A stretch of 64,000 nt of DNA from Acheta domesticus (GCA_031308135.1 JAHLJT010009355.1:8853074-8917073), one strand, 5' to 3'; positions 23,230 through 35,759 are shown, numbered from the stretch's first letter. Program-made: numbers and translations. Notes: a model not told the origin generated them from the sequence alone.

Positions 23230-26200
23230 ATGAATATGGAATTGTGAGCGGTTTGGGACAGCAACTTCATCATATAAATAATTTCTCAATAGGAACGGGT
23301 TTCTATATCGCAATGTGCATCAGTGTCAAAATTATGTACAAATCTAGGCACACGAATTTCAAAATTCAGTATATTTTAAATTTGAGAACTTTGCATGATA
23401 GACATCAGACCGCTAAGCTTGTAGCTAAATTCAGTAATTAGTACTATTTGCTCTAAGTAAGAAGTGACATATGCAGATAAACACATAAGAAGGGCCATAT
23501 GCAGAAATCAATCACCGCTTAAAAGGGAAAAGTAACAGATAATATTTTAAGCGAAAATAAGAAATTTGAAGAATAAAAATATTTAGTGCACATTTGTAGT
23601 ATGTATAAATAATAATGCACAGATAAACAATGTAAGAAAAGTTTCGTCTTTTAAAGTGTATTGGGGGCTGAATATGATTCTTTCCTTCAGTAACTGCAGG
23701 AAATTTTATATTTGCTCAAGTGATGGATATGTGTAATGTTAAAATATGCAGATGTATAGTTTGTATAAATATAATCGTTTTGTAATATATTACATTTTGC
23801 ACAAAACAAGCAGTAACTTATATATAGTAATACATCTTTAAACTACGAATACTTCCAAAGTATTGGAGAGTATTGTATGTAAATCATCTGTCTTGGAGGG
23901 AGGAGATTGTATTGCACATCATGCTAAACTATTCAAAACCGTTAGAGGCCGCTCGGCCAGTAACGAAATAAACATAGTGACGATATATCTCAGGTTTTTC
24001 CAGGACTTCTAGCGAGCACGAACTGGCGCCCTATCGAAACGTGTTTTTGAATCCGCAGTAATGACACTTCTTCTTCGCCAACGACACTTGCTCAGAGCGT
24101 GACAATCCCGGGACATTTGTCACGCACGCTGTCCGCCGACCATAAACGAGCCACCTTCGGGGCCGTTCCGTGCGGCCAATCGCGTACGTTTAGATAAACA
24201 GACTGACGAGCCCAGCGAAGCCTTCGCGTGGGCGCGAAACGGTGCTTACCAAAAAAAAATGTCATTAGACGTAATTTACTTAATTTCGGGTAATCTTTTA
24301 CGCCGCGCGCCAAATGTGCGTATCTTGAACGTGTTTAGCCCAGATTTTGGGTTTGGGGTGTATGTATTCCGTTCGTGACGTGCTGTCATCGCTACATCTC
24401 TACGTGTCCATGAATGCCCTAAATACGATGGTCTGAAGTAATTTTCTCACCTTACAGTGTTGTTATAGGTTCTGGTATTTCTTTAAGTGTCTCTGCATTA
24501 GAAGTAGCTTATTGTAAGAAAACGTGAATGAAAGCTATACAATAATTTATTGCGCAAAATATCGGTTTATTTCCAAAGAAATTAAAATGCTTATTTTTAA
24601 TAATTCTGCATGGATTGCCTAATATTTCAGCATTTATTAAATGGATTTACTTACAAACAGGATTTTTTTTATTTTACGCCAAATATTTATGAATATATGT
24701 ATGACGGATGTGTAGAAATCAGGATGTCAATTGACTGGAGAACGTAGGGGATCGTCCTCCTAGAAACATTGATTTCCCTTGCAGAAAAAAATATTAATTT
24801 TTCCTTTCCAGAGATATACATTAATCAATATTAGGTGCCTCATTTGTGCCTTTAACACCCGTAATGTTCAAACCGAAGGGTATTCTTAGAAATCACTCGG
24901 ATTCTATGTGAGCGAAAATAGTGCTCGTTTTATTAATAAAAATTCTTCGATTCGCCCTCCTTCCCCGAAATTTTAATGCATCTCTCTGAAGCAAGTGTCC
25001 AGTTCACACTGTGGTGGAAACTCATTTATGATAGTTTTCTTCGAATGCACAATTGCAAACATTTTCTGTTAATTATGTGTCATACACATAAGCGGATCAG
25101 ACACTGTTTCCAGGAAATACGTACAATAGACTTACCGAGAGGCAATCAAGTTACAATCCACAAAGATGAAAATATGAATGGTTCCTAATATCAAAACATT
25201 CGACTTGGTTAAACATTTTCTACATATGTCAGAAATAGACAGATTTCAGATATATTTCATATTTAATTTACGTGATATTATGAACTGAATTGTTGATTAT
25301 CTTCGGAATTGAAAAAACAGCGAGCTTGTTTATTTGACAACATGGTTGCCTGTTTCAGATATAGACATAGTTTATTACTCGCGTGTACAGTGACGAGACA
25401 AAAACTAGATGTCCGCTTACATGCGTCCAACATGCAAATGAATTTCTTTTCATTCCGTTTCTTTATTGTGCCCTGATTAGCCCATTTTTTGAGGGCGGAG
25501 ATCTCTTGTCAACTTGTTCATGGACTCTGACATCTGTTAGAGGAAAGTTATAATAGGTTCATTCTTCACAGCTGTCATGTATGCATTCATTGTGGTTTCC
25601 ATGAAGCAGTAAACGCCCTGTGTGTTTTATAAACACCATGTACACTTTCTTTCATGGTGGTTGATTGCTTATACAAGACAACCCAACACTGACTTTGTGG
25701 TCAGTTATGCAAACTGTGTTTTACACGTGTACAATGTTCGGTTTCTGGAATCCAGAAAAACGTTGCGTAAGTGTGTGGTGAGAATAAACATATTTTCCTA
25801 TTGTTTGTTCTCCTTTTATTCCTTCGTGTATTATAATTACATGGAATTGTTTTCATTGTGGTTATATTCAAGGGAAAGTTGCATTGAGTGGTTATCACAA
25901 TAGCTAACTTGTGTATCTAACAGACAAACGATTACTATATAAAGCCCTATACTTGAATTTGTTGAAACAATAACGGAAAGAAATGAATTTATTTTTCAGC
26001 GAACAATACGCATTTTTGAAACATCCTATTTTTGTCACCCCTTCCCTGTTTTATAAGACTTCCTCTCCATATCATCTTTATATTCGGATTCCGCTTTCCT
26101 TTCTCCCATTTTTGAGAGCTGAGAATTTCCTGTATTTGTCCACGATTACGGAAAAAAATCCCTTAGAGTAATTGTAATCTCAGTACCAGTGCAACTAAAA

Positions 26201-27035
26201 CATTCGCTTCGTAGGGGACCAGTCAATAACTCCGACTTCCGACATTGATATAGATGGCAGATATACTTCCAGGACGGTGATGAAAGGATAGTTTATACAA
26301 AGAATATAATATAGGATATCTTTTTCCGTCATCTTTAGGTCTTTTTACAACAAAATGTGCGTGGTATAGGGTGATGTAGGTGTGATTCATGTAAATCTGT
26401 GCGGGCGGGGAGTATGTCTTAATTCTTCGCGCAATTGTTCACCACACGAAGTACCGCACCCTGCCTCTTGGTAGTTAGAAGTCAATCTTAAGAGTAAAGT
26501 TTGAGGGTTTTTTCTTTACCTTGCTAATTTATCTTAGTGACTTTTCAGGCACCTAAAAAGTACGTTTTTAGTGTCTTAACATCCAATGCTTATGAACATA
26601 CATGGCACTTTTCCTGCCACTTATTTTATGTTAACTTCATGGCACTTGTACGCTATGTATTCTGCAAATTCAATCATATTACAGTATCCATTCCTGTACT
26701 AAACTTCTTTTACATTCACATTCATCAATATTTCTCCGCCCAGTCCATTCTCACTTCCAGTCTATTCATTCATCCATCCCGCCCCATTGCGGTAAATCAC
26801 TTAATTTTAACACCTGTGTACGTAGACTACGTTTAAACTGTAGACTACGTTTAATCTGACATTTTCGTATTCTTTCTAAGCTATGCTCACTTTCAATTCT
26901 CGCACTTCTCACGCTCTTCCCTGTGCTTATAAAACACAATTCAGGGTCCCTTTAGGCCATTCCAAGCTATGAGTACGCTCCGTCTGTGGTATGCATCCTA
27001 CTTGTTCGAGTCTTTTATATTCAATCCATCTACCT
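23230..27035. other. Long AT-rich noncoding stretch
   Basis: No exon, RNA gene or repeat family was recognised. Short frames (61-99 codons) are scattered and unrelated to known proteins. A moderately GC-rich, non-repetitive patch lies at 24,090-24,260. Confidence 0.5.
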
Positions 27036-27039
27036 GTAA

Positions 27040-27117
27040 ACTTACGGCGAATCCACGCTTGATGTGTATGTGTGAAAAGCGAGAGGATGTAGAAAGAAAG
27101 ATCGCGTGCAGTATGTG
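27040..27117 (-). mobile_element. SINE family 1, tail-linked partial unit
   Basis: Continues the minus-strand copy D: after the TTTCTACGATAAACACC tail it resumes with GCACGCGATCTTTCTTTC and a CACACATACAC stretch. It is a second body start lacking the intervening AACAAACGGG block, as expected for a tandem or dimeric element. Confidence 0.45.
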
Positions 27118-27640
27118 GTGTTTATCGTAGAAACCACGCAAAACTACCGTCAACTACTTTCATTAGTTCCGTAAGTGTGGTGTATGTTTTTCTCGGGAGG
27201 TGGCCGTGATCTTCCTCCGCTGGTTGGTGAGATCTGGCGCCGACGTACCGTCCACTATCGGGGTTTTCCCCGACCAGGTATCTTCCACCACCCCAGCCTG
27301 GACAAGCTCTTAAGTTCCCGACCACTCACCCGAGATATGCGTTAGTATAGTGAATGTAGGAGTACGTGTGTGTAAGTAAGGGCTGAGGAAAGGTCCTAGG
27401 ATAAGGAAGAAAAGATCGCGCGCGGTCCGTGACCCGTTTGTTAGGGTACTACACCGGCATTCGCCTGATGTTGATCGGAGAAACCACGGAAAACCACCTA
27501 TCAGAGCACCCGGCCGCCAGAATTCCCCTCCATACAGAGGTTGAATTCCACCAAGATAATTAACTAGTGTCGTTGGGACACGAACACTAGAACTTTCCGA
27601 TCAGACACTCCAGTCGCAACAACCGTTGGCCTGAGTCGTA
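27118..27640 (-). mobile_element. SINE family 1, copy D (near full length)
   Basis: On the minus strand it has a tRNA-like head with a decayed B box (GTTCTAGTGTTCGTGTCCC, complement near 27,568-27,586), then GGAGGGGAATTCTGGCGGCC, TCCGATCAACATCAGGCGAA, ACCCTAACAAACGGGTCACG, CGCGCGATCTTTTCTTCC, GGCTGGGGTGGTGG, GATACCTGGTCGGGG and CACCTCCCGAGAAAAAC. It ends in a GTTGACGGTAG...TTTCTACG tail. At about 520 bp it is the best guide to the full element. No clear target-site duplication. Confidence 0.8.
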
Positions 27641-27659
27641 AGTTGTTTTTCCTCTACGA

Positions 27660-27960
27660 GTCTTCCACATTGAATCCTCGCTTCCAGCGGGCTCCCGCCC
27701 AATCCACGCTCAACGCTCACGCTCGGCCACGCTCCTCTTGCGCGCGGCGCGCCCACCCGCGCACTCTAGCGCGACCGCGTGGCGTGCGTGTCAGCCGTTG
27801 CGCGCCTGCGCCGATCGCAATCTCAAGAGGCGGCTCCCCCACCCCACTCCCCCCCCCTCCGCGCTTCAGACGTAGAAACGAACTCCTCTTCCTTTGAAAT
27901 AAAACAGAGCACACACGGTCGCCCCGCAGATGGCTATCGCTGGAGACGGTGGGACGGTGC
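27660..27960. promoter_or_regulatory. CpG-rich island
   Basis: CpG-dense (GCGCGCGGCGCGCCC-type) region directly beside SINE copy D. No exon identified. Confidence 0.35.
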
Positions 27961-28049
27961 TGTTCCTCGCCGCCTGCAAGTGCGCGGGTTTTTGGCGGTT
28001 CCAAACCTGTGTGGAAATTCCCTCCTCACTGAAGCCATCTGAGTTCTCG

Positions 28050-28900
28050 ACATTTTCTGGTTTTCTCTACCACCTTCGCTACCGACACTTTCACCCCCCC
28101 CTTCTCGTCAACTTATTTTTCGTTGTTTCCTGCAAATTCCTAAGATTTCACTATTAGTTACATCCTTCGTGCTATCTCCAACTCGTTTTCACCACATGTT
28201 TTATATTTTTTTCTATTTTCACATTTTTCATGTCCCCTAACACATTTTCAACCCTTTTCATTTACATCTTCATCCACCTTGGGTATTTTTACACAGCTGC
28301 TACGTCTATACTACTGCCGCGCCCTGAAGTTTATTCTTGAGTTTTCAGCGTGCCCTCGTCTCTACTTTTTCTTCCACCTTTGTTAATTAATACTGTAAAT
28401 GTGTAAATATACATCTTTTGGTCTTCACGATCTTCATAGCCAATCCAAGATTAACGGTCTCTGCATCTATTGACTCTTAAAGCTCCTCTCGTTCCATTTT
28501 GAAAGTCCAAAGCCTTCTCTGCAGCTACTTCTAATTCGCTGCCACCCCTTCCCCGCTTCCCCACCTTTTCGTCGACCGCTATTTGCGCTACCACTTTCCT
28601 ATTTCCCCTCCTCCTCATCGCACACCATCTCTACCTCACCTCTTCACTTTCCCACTCATCTCCCCATTTTCACATTAATGCATGCACGATCACACCTTCC
28701 CAAATCCCTACCAATCTCTCCAATCCCCCACTTCCTCACCTCAATACTCCCCACCTTACCTTTTCCCACCATTATACTAGCTCACTTCCCCATTCTCTAC
28801 CACCATAGGCTACCACCACCCCATTCCCCAACTCCATTACCTCAACCTCTTCTGCTGCCGATGTCCCTCTCACCACCCTCACACGCACCACTCGCCTCGG
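28050..28900. other. Pyrimidine-rich noncoding DNA
   Basis: The plus strand is C/T-rich without a clear repeat period. A 109-codon frame (28678-29007) is compositional. Confidence 0.5.
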
Positions 28901-29059
28901 CCGGAGAAGGAATCACCCAGTTGTTGATAATTATGGTTCGCACACAGCCTACAATAATTTTCGTCAATTATTTCAGTAGGAATTCCTTCCCACTTTACCG
29001 GCGATAGCAGTTTAACGAGGTAATTAAAACCAACAATAATTAAGATATGGCTAATGAAT

Positions 29060-29295
29060 AGGTAATACGCGGCGGGTACGCGGGCGGGGGCGGACTGCCC
29101 GGACCGCTGCTCGGGTTCGGGTGCGTTGGACCGTGCGGGCAATTAGCGGTCGAGCGAAAAGGGGAGGGGAGGGGTGGGATAGCGGAGTGGGGGGTGCGTA
29201 GAGTGGGATGAGGCAAGTGTCCCATGGGCGCGCTTGGCTGGTGATTCATCGCCCGCCGGTCACTCACTGCTCCGTCAGTGGGAACGCGAGGCTTG
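29060..29295. promoter_or_regulatory. CpG-rich island next to TAATTA-rich DNA
   Basis: GC-rich block preceded (28,915-29,060) by AT-rich sequence with several TAATT/AATTA words of the kind homeodomain proteins bind. Regulatory function is a guess. Confidence 0.3.
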
Positions 29296-29299
29296 AGAG

Positions 29300-30320
29300 A
29301 CTGTTGAAGGAGGAACACGTATAGTGCCTCATACACATTCTTGTACAGTTCGATGGCACTCGTTTTTCTACTTAAACTAGTGAGGAGCTTCAGGAGACTT
29401 ACATTTTTGTATTATCTCCTTCCGAGCCAGATGATCACAGTGATGGGTTATGGCTGGCTTCCACTGGGAGGATGATAATAGAGTGGTCATCAACGGAGAG
29501 TGCTGGTGGCTGATAAATGATCGTCGATGGGATGATAGATCAGATCAGATACTGTTGAAATGCGCGGATTGTTTGAGTTGCCTATCGCTCTGCAAACTAA
29601 TGAAAACAAATGCTTTATGAAGTATTCGAACCCGCAGTCTGCTGCTGCGTGGATTTAAACGAAGATCAACTACATCCTTGAATATTATTTTAAACTAGAC
29701 ACAACCAATCGAACATGATGTGAAGGCAACCAATCGAACATGAAGGGGCGAAATCAAACTTCCGTTTTGATAACTTATTATAATGAATACTAAAACACAT
29801 TTTAATATCTGTAATACTAAATAAAAGATTTTTTCCATTTCAAAATGTTATCGATTATCAGTAATACAACTGAGTAGTAACGGAATTTATTCTGGGATCT
29901 GTGATTCCCCAAGGGATCGCGAAACGATTTGATGAAGTTCCTGAAGTGAGCATTGGGTGATTTTTACGCTAATTGAGATTATTGCCAAGTCCATGAAGGT
30001 TTCAAATTTAGTTCTGATATTTTTTAGAGTCTTTTAGTTACACTTAGGTCTCGGAATTGAACAGCACGGGTGTAGAATGTCGGTCTACTGTGTTCTCAAA
30101 GGATTTATTTGAACCTAAAAGTGCCTTTACAATTCAACGTCTGTAACGCTTCTCTAATCACCAACGTTGTACGAGTACATCCCTAGAGGGCCTCGCGGCA
30201 AGGATCCTTATTTATGCCTCCGCAGATCTCGAGTTCCGAAGCGTGCTATTCCACGGCACCGACTTCCTGCACAAAAGTGCAAGAGCGACTGCTGCACCTT
30301 TTAACTCACTTAACCCCCGA
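29300..30320. other. Noncoding DNA
   Basis: Mostly AT-rich. Contains a short duplication (CAACCAATCGAACATGA, twice near 29,702-29,744) and a lone B-box-like word, GGGTTCGAATAC, on the minus strand near 29,625-29,636, without an A box. Confidence 0.45.
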
Positions 30321-30324
30321 AACC

Positions 30325-30580
30325 GGCTGGCCTGCATGTCCGAGGTGGCTAATAACATGTGCCGACTCAGCGCATCGGTCCGAAAGGTCGCGGTTTCGAG
30401 TCCCGCCTTGTGCACGGTTGTTTGTCCATTGCCTCTCATGTATGTGTTGTCGCGAAGGGCCTGGCGTTCTCCTGACCACAGATCGAAGGAGCCCGCAAAC
30501 ATGTTGGTGTGTACTGTAGGATCGAATCGTGCCGTGAAGGCTAACCGGCAGATGATTCCAGTAAAAAAAACAACAAAAAA
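30325..30580 (+). mobile_element. tRNA-derived SINE, family 2-like head
   Basis: A weak A box (GTGGCTAATAACATG, about 30,344) is followed by a B box GGTTTCGAGTCCC (30392-30404), then GCCTTGTGCACGGTTGTTTG, a unique body with GAAGGCTAACCGGCAGATG, and an A-rich tail at 30,561-30,580. That order (pol III boxes, body, A-rich tail) is standard for SINEs. The overlapping 142- and 148-codon frames are shadows. Confidence 0.7.
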
Positions 30581-30599
30581 TGTTAGAAATGAAACCGAA

Positions 30600-32280
30600 T
30601 TGCGCGCCGCGAAAACTCCCCGGTGTCGTACCAATAGCACTATATTTTGTTTAGCGGGACGGTCAGTTTTTAAGTTTTATTGCTTATGAAGGCTACCTAT
30701 CGAATTATTTTTGCAGCATATACTTTAACCATTAGTAAAAATAAGTAAGTAGAGGGATACAGAAACGGAGAGAAAGAAGAGAGAGGATACTGCTAACAAA
30801 AATAATAAAACTAAATGTAAATTAACCTATCCAAAGCACTTTCATATTTTCTATTACTGTGAGAACATTTCTTGGGATCGTGATGTTACATGTTCTAACT
30901 GTTCATTTTCGGTAGATCGCCGCTGACTGTTGTCATAGAAAATGGTAGGAAAATTTTAATGCTTTCGCTTTGCACGCAATACACAACGATAACCTTTGAG
31001 AGTAGTATAATTTACAACTTTCCGCGTTCCTTTAACTACACTTCCTTTCTCTTTCCTCTCTCCACGTGCGTACGGTGAAGCACGTATGCGTGAGCATCAG
31101 CACTTACGACTTAATGACTTCTCACGCTCACAGATACGATGAACTCGCATAATTTTTTAATGTTTTATGTACACCATTTATTAAGTTTTTGTATAAACAC
31201 TATGCTGCAATATTGCCGGAGAAATTAATGCAAATTTAAACTCAACGTGCATTTCTTTAAATTACGCTGGAAGAAAAAATGTATTGAAAACAGAAATTAG
31301 TAATTTAATTAGTCAGTACTTTGTGTTGTTGTAAGAACTCAGATCGTCTTTACCAAGTGACTGATGCATACATTTTAAAAGTAGAATAATGTTATTTTAT
31401 GAAAATTAAATAAGTTATTAAAAATTTTGATACATTTTAAATGAATGTGGCGTGTTTATCTAAGGAGGAATAATTATTATGTATTTTTATACCGGAGAGC
31501 ATCGCTGAATTCTCTGAAACTTTTTTATGAAGGAAAGTAATTTATTTCTCTGTTTTACGGGTATATACAAGGAATGCGAAATCACTGTCGATGTATTCAA
31601 AGCACCGATATTTTTGTAGAAACTTCGATGTTTGAAACATCAATGTATTTTATCAATGTTTGAAACATCAATGTTTTTAACATCGATGTTCTTTCTTTTC
31701 TGATATTTTGTTTAAGAAAGAAAAATTCCCGTGATAACAATATTGTACACGTTATCGCTGCTTACACTACTTGTTACTGATATTTTCCGAGAGTATGTCA
31801 ATTACAACGATGACCCTAACAAACATAGGCGCGTGGGAAGATCTGGGCGGACCAGAAGAGACAGGAAGATTATGATTAAAAATGACTGGAAACGTAGTGT
31901 ACTTCATCTAGTTTTTTTAATAAAATTCAACAGACAGTAACGTAAATGGTAAATGAATATTTGGTAATCATATTTCTGAAAAAAAATGTACTATCCGTCA
32001 CTTTCCTAGAAAATTGTTTATTCTTTTATTTTTTAACTTGCAAACTGCATTACTCAGGATGTCCGACTCAAATTTACAAAGAAGAAGTCCGAACCTTAGA
32101 ACACTCAACCGCAAATAACTTCACCCTATTATCCTGTATCACAACCATATTCCTCAAAAGAACATAAAGACCGCCGTCTCGACAATACCTCCACAACACG
32201 GACATTCCATCGTAATAGCTCCTGGAGCTAGCAGATTACTCGCAAAGCACCCGACAAGAAAAAAAAAACACACGCACCGG
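30600..32280. other. AT-rich noncoding DNA
   Basis: No gene recognised. At 31,610-31,690 the word ACATCAATGTTT/CATCGATGTT is repeated in both orientations, forming small hairpins. Confidence 0.5.
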
Positions 32281-32289
32281 AATACACGC

Positions 32290-32540
32290 ATCAAACAGCG
32301 TGCGTTTATACGCATCCGCCAGGCGACTTTCCGTGCAGGAAGCGGTCAATCCGCTGCGACAAACCACTGCCCGCCGGACCGGGCAGGGCAGGGCAGGGCA
32401 GGGCAGGGCAGGGCAGGGCGGTCGGGCCGGGCCGCGGCAAGTGGACGCGTAGGTCCCGTCAACAGTGGCATCGTCGTTCCGATCACAAAGACACGGAGAC
32501 TGCCGGTTACAAAGGGCGGCGTCTGGCGGGTTCTTCCTCC
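32290..32540. promoter_or_regulatory. CpG-rich island with (GGGCA)n
   Basis: GC-rich patch centred on the pentanucleotide repeat at 32,381-32,420. No exon visible. Confidence 0.3.
32381..32420. repeat. (GGGCA)n pentanucleotide microsatellite
   Basis: About eight GGGCA units. Each carries a GGG run with 2-base spacers, so the plus strand fits the G-quadruplex consensus. Confidence 0.9.
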
Positions 32541-33214
32541 CATTCTTCCCCCCGAGCCGGGTTTTGTCTGTCTGTATTGGTATTGCTTATTACGCGGGTA
32601 ATGTAGCGTGCGCCACAATAAGGAACGCTGCTCTAATATGCTATTAATGTGAGGGATCACCATTCTGCTATTCCTTTTCATGCAGAGATGACTGCTTTTA
32701 GGGGCGAGCGGAACTGTAATTATTCGTGTATAGAGGACGTCCGCCCGTTTCTCTGTGATTTCCACTGCGCGTATACGTACTAGGACGCATCTCCTCCAAC
32801 GGAAGACGACGCGAAAGAGCAGGTTTTCTGGGAATTGTATAAGTCTCGGGGCACTTTCTGATTTGACCTGCAAAGCCGTTTTCTTTTTCTTCTACCGGTA
32901 TTTTAAATACGTACAAAGCACTAATATAGGCCATTGTTGCTTATAATACACAGCCTTTTTTCTGTCAACGTTCACAAAGTCTGGGCGACGGGAGAGCCGC
33001 GGATGGGAAAAAGCGCGCCATCTTTTCGTGTGAATATGTCCTGTGCAGTTCGGAGGAAAAAATGTGATGCCGGTATCTATTATTCTTCATAAAGTCCAAA
33101 TTACTGTTGTCAATTGTTCTCAAAGTTTATATAGGAAAGCATTGTGCTCTCTTTGTTCTGTCGTCTTAATCCATTGTTTATTGTCCATTGTGAGAAGAAT
33201 TATTTCCTAGCGGT

Positions 33215-33320
33215 CGTAATGCGGCGCGACGTCCTCTGATGGGAATCCGCGATGGCGCGCCGCGGCACAGACGGCGTCGCGATGTCTTCTGGAGAGCGAC
33301 GCCATGGCGGCGGTAGCGTC
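33215..33320. promoter_or_regulatory. Small CpG-rich patch
   Basis: Contains GCGATGGCGCGCCGCGGC-type sequence just left of the minisatellite field. Confidence 0.3.
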
Positions 33321-33486
33321 GATAGCAGTGACTACAGTGGTGGCAGGTCCGGTGGCGGGGGTGGTGACTTAGATGGGGTGGGGAAGCAGCATTTTTCAGG
33401 AGTGGGGGTGTTGTACCTGAGGAGGGGGTAGCGATGGAAGGAACGTGGAGGCGAAGTGGTGGTAGCGATGGCAGTGGTAGTGATGG
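33300..33486. repeat. GGTGGCGATGG-type minisatellite, left part
   Basis: Purine-rich imperfect repeats of GTGG, GGCGGTAG and GATGG words, stopping at the LINE insertion and resuming at 34,024. Confidence 0.7.
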
Positions 33487-33494
33487 AATGAAGG
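33487..33494. repeat. Target-site duplication, left
   Basis: AATGAAGG, repeated exactly at 34016-34023 on the other side of the LINE. Confidence 0.75.
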
Positions 33495-34015
33495 ATTTTT
33501 TAAATATATTTTATTAATACTTGTTCGACAAAATTTCTTCTTTCAATTGTGCAACATTGAAAAGAATAAGAGGAGAAACTTAAATAGTAACCTCTAACAT
33601 ACTTCTGACATAGATATTTTGGATTTTGATAAGACAATGATAAAAATAAACATTGGTTATAAATAGTACATAATATATTAAATTTATACAATAAATAATA
33701 AATACTATGAAGTTAACTATGGAGAATGTAATAGATCTTTTGAGTTACGTGATTTAACTCTGGGAAAAGGATTCGCTGTTTTTCCAAGTTGAAAAGATAT
33801 ATAAGCCGGAGAAGAAGTAAGGGAAGTATAGAATTTGTCTCAGAAACGAATGATCGAGGATTTTAGAGGCAGAATACTAATTTCGTATAATATTTGATCA
33901 TTTCTTATGAACCAGGGTGCTTTCAATGCTTTTCTTAGATATTTATTTTGTATAACTTGTAATCTGTGAATATGTGATTTCGCTGCACCACCCCAAATGG
34001 GGCATGCATATGTCT
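33495..34015 (-). pseudogene. 5'-truncated jockey-like LINE insertion
   Basis: The minus strand begins at the 5' truncation with TYACPIWGGAAKSHIHRLQV, a classic jockey-clade reverse-transcriptase C-terminal block. It continues through IQNKYLRKALKAPWFIRNDQ and ILPLKSSIIRF to a TGA, then DKFYTSL, and ends at a TAG (33717-33719). The frame is otherwise intact for about 98 codons. The first stop could be a CGA-to-TGA change, since the family usually has Arg there. A 220-bp AT-rich 3' UTR and an A-rich end (33,495-33,510) follow. Flanking AATGAAGG copies mark a target-primed insertion. The element lies inside the older purine-rich minisatellite. Confidence 0.85.
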
Positions 34016-34023
34016 AATGAAGG
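34016..34023. repeat. Target-site duplication, right
   Basis: AATGAAGG, the partner of 33487-33494. Confidence 0.75.
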
Positions 34024-35440
34024 GGTGACGGTGCCGGTGTCTGGTTGGCGATGACCAGGTTAGTGTTTGAAGTGGTGAGGGTGGCGATGTCGGAATGATG
34101 CGGTATCTATGGCAGCGGAGGAGGGCGGTAGTGTTGGTGGGTGATATGGCAATTGCGGTTGCGATCGGGGTAGCGTGGATGGAGGTGGTGAGATGACGTT
34201 TATGCGGTGGCACTGGCAGGCTGGCAGTGGCGATGCCGGTAGAGAGGGCGATAATAGGACGGCAGCCGGTAAATGGAACGATTATGAGATGGCGGTTCCG
34301 AAGTCGATAGCAGTGGCGATGGTTGTAGGTGCAATGGCGATGGTGGATGGTTAATGGTGTGACAGTAGTGGGATGGAGGAATGGCGGTTGAGGAACCGAT
34401 AGCTGTGACGGTGGAGGAATTATAATGTCGGGATGGGGATGGCGGTAGCGAGATGGCGATGGCGATTATGTGATGAAGAAGTGGCGGTGATGAGACGGCG
34501 GTTGTGCGATGGCGAGATGGCAGTAGCGAGATGACGGTTGCGCGATGGTGCTGATGGCGATGACGGAACGGGGGTGGCGGGGTGGCGATGGTGAAGAGGG
34601 GGCGTAAGAACGGAATATCCGTGTTTGTAATGGGATGGCGGTGACATGTTGGCGTGATGGCGGGTCGAGTTGGCGGTGGCGAGATGGCGGAGACGAGATG
34701 GTGGGGGCGGATTGGCTATGGTGGGTTGGTGGTGATGGGATAGCGGTGGCGGAAGCGTCAATCGAGGAAGCTGTGGTGAAGAGGGGGCGTAAGAACGGAA
34801 TACCCGTGTGTTGGTGAGGGGATGGCGGTGACATGTTGGCGTGATGGCGGGTCGAGTTGGCAATCGGCAGATGGCGTGTCGAGTTGGCGGGTCGAGATGG
34901 CGGAGTCGGGATGGAGGAGGCGGGAAGGCGGAGGCGGGATGGCGGAGGCGGGAAGGCGGAGGCGGGATGGCGGAGGCGTGATCGCTGTGGGGGGTTGGTG
35001 GTGATAGGTTAGCGGTGACGGAGGCGGCAATGGAGAGGGTGGTGGTGGAGAGGGGGGCTAAGAACGGAACAGCCGTGTGTAGGTGATGAGATGGCAGTGA
35101 CATGTTAGCATGATGGCGGTTCGAGTTGGCAGTGGCGAGATGTCGGAGGCGAGATGTCGGAGGCGAGATGTCGGAGGCGAGATGTCGGAGGCGAGATGTC
35201 GGAGGCGAGATGTCGGAGGCGAGATGTCGGAGGCGAGATGTCGGAGGCGAGATGTCGGAGGCGAGATGTCGGACGCGGGATGGCGGAGGCGGGATGGCGG
35301 GAGGGGGTTGGCTATGGCGGGTTGGTGGTGATGGGATAGCGGTGACAGAGGCGTCAATGGAGGGAGCGGTGGTGGAGAGGGGGAGTAAGAACGGAACAGC
35401 CGTGTGTTGGCGGTGGGATGGCGGCGGCACGCGCGTTGGC
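34024..35440. repeat. Nested purine-rich minisatellite field
   Basis: Built from GATGGCGG, GGCGAGATGG and GGTGG words. A larger module beginning with the landmark TAAGAACGGA recurs at 34605, 34790, 35059 and 35386 (spacings 185, 269, 327 bp), each followed by GGATGGCGGTGACATG-like sequence. Between modules, shorter internal repeats expand to different lengths. Frames on both strands (up to 336 codons on minus) are Arg/Pro/Ser-rich artefacts. Confidence 0.85.
35136..35275. repeat. 14-bp minisatellite, 10 units
   Basis: Ten consecutive copies of GAGATGTCGGAGGC with almost no variation. 14 is not a multiple of three, so all three plus frames read the same 14-residue repeat. Confidence 0.95.
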
Positions 35441-35650
35441 GCGAGAATCCTACTCTGGCGGCTTCCGGGACGTGGCGAGGCGCGACGCCGGGGGGGGGGA
35501 GCGGAGCGAGTGGCAGAGAGCTTCTTTCGAGGGTTGTGACATTTCCGGTCACACTCGGAGACGCGGCTGCCAAGTGCCGCCGCTTATGGCGCAGCTCGTT
35601 TGGCGAGGTCGCCCGTTGTCTTGGGGCTGGCGTCGCAGGAGGGTGGGAAG
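35410..35650. promoter_or_regulatory. CpG-rich island at the minisatellite edge
   Basis: CpG-dense sequence begins where the repeat field ends. It is non-repetitive and has no recognisable exon. Confidence 0.35.
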
Positions 35651-35759
35651 CTTCGTTTGTGTGGTGGTCGATCATTGAGATGGACAGGACGTTTTGTGGT
35701 TGGCAAGGGATTGGAATAATTATATTGACCAAAGTGATCACCATCATCATAGCATCCCT

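Noticed and set aside
29625..29636. B-box-like GGGTTCGAATAC as a further SINE
   Set aside because: No A box at tRNA spacing and no family body next to it.
34420..35430. 336-codon minus-strand frame
   Set aside because: Low-complexity translation of the purine-rich minisatellite, not conserved in reading frame between modules.
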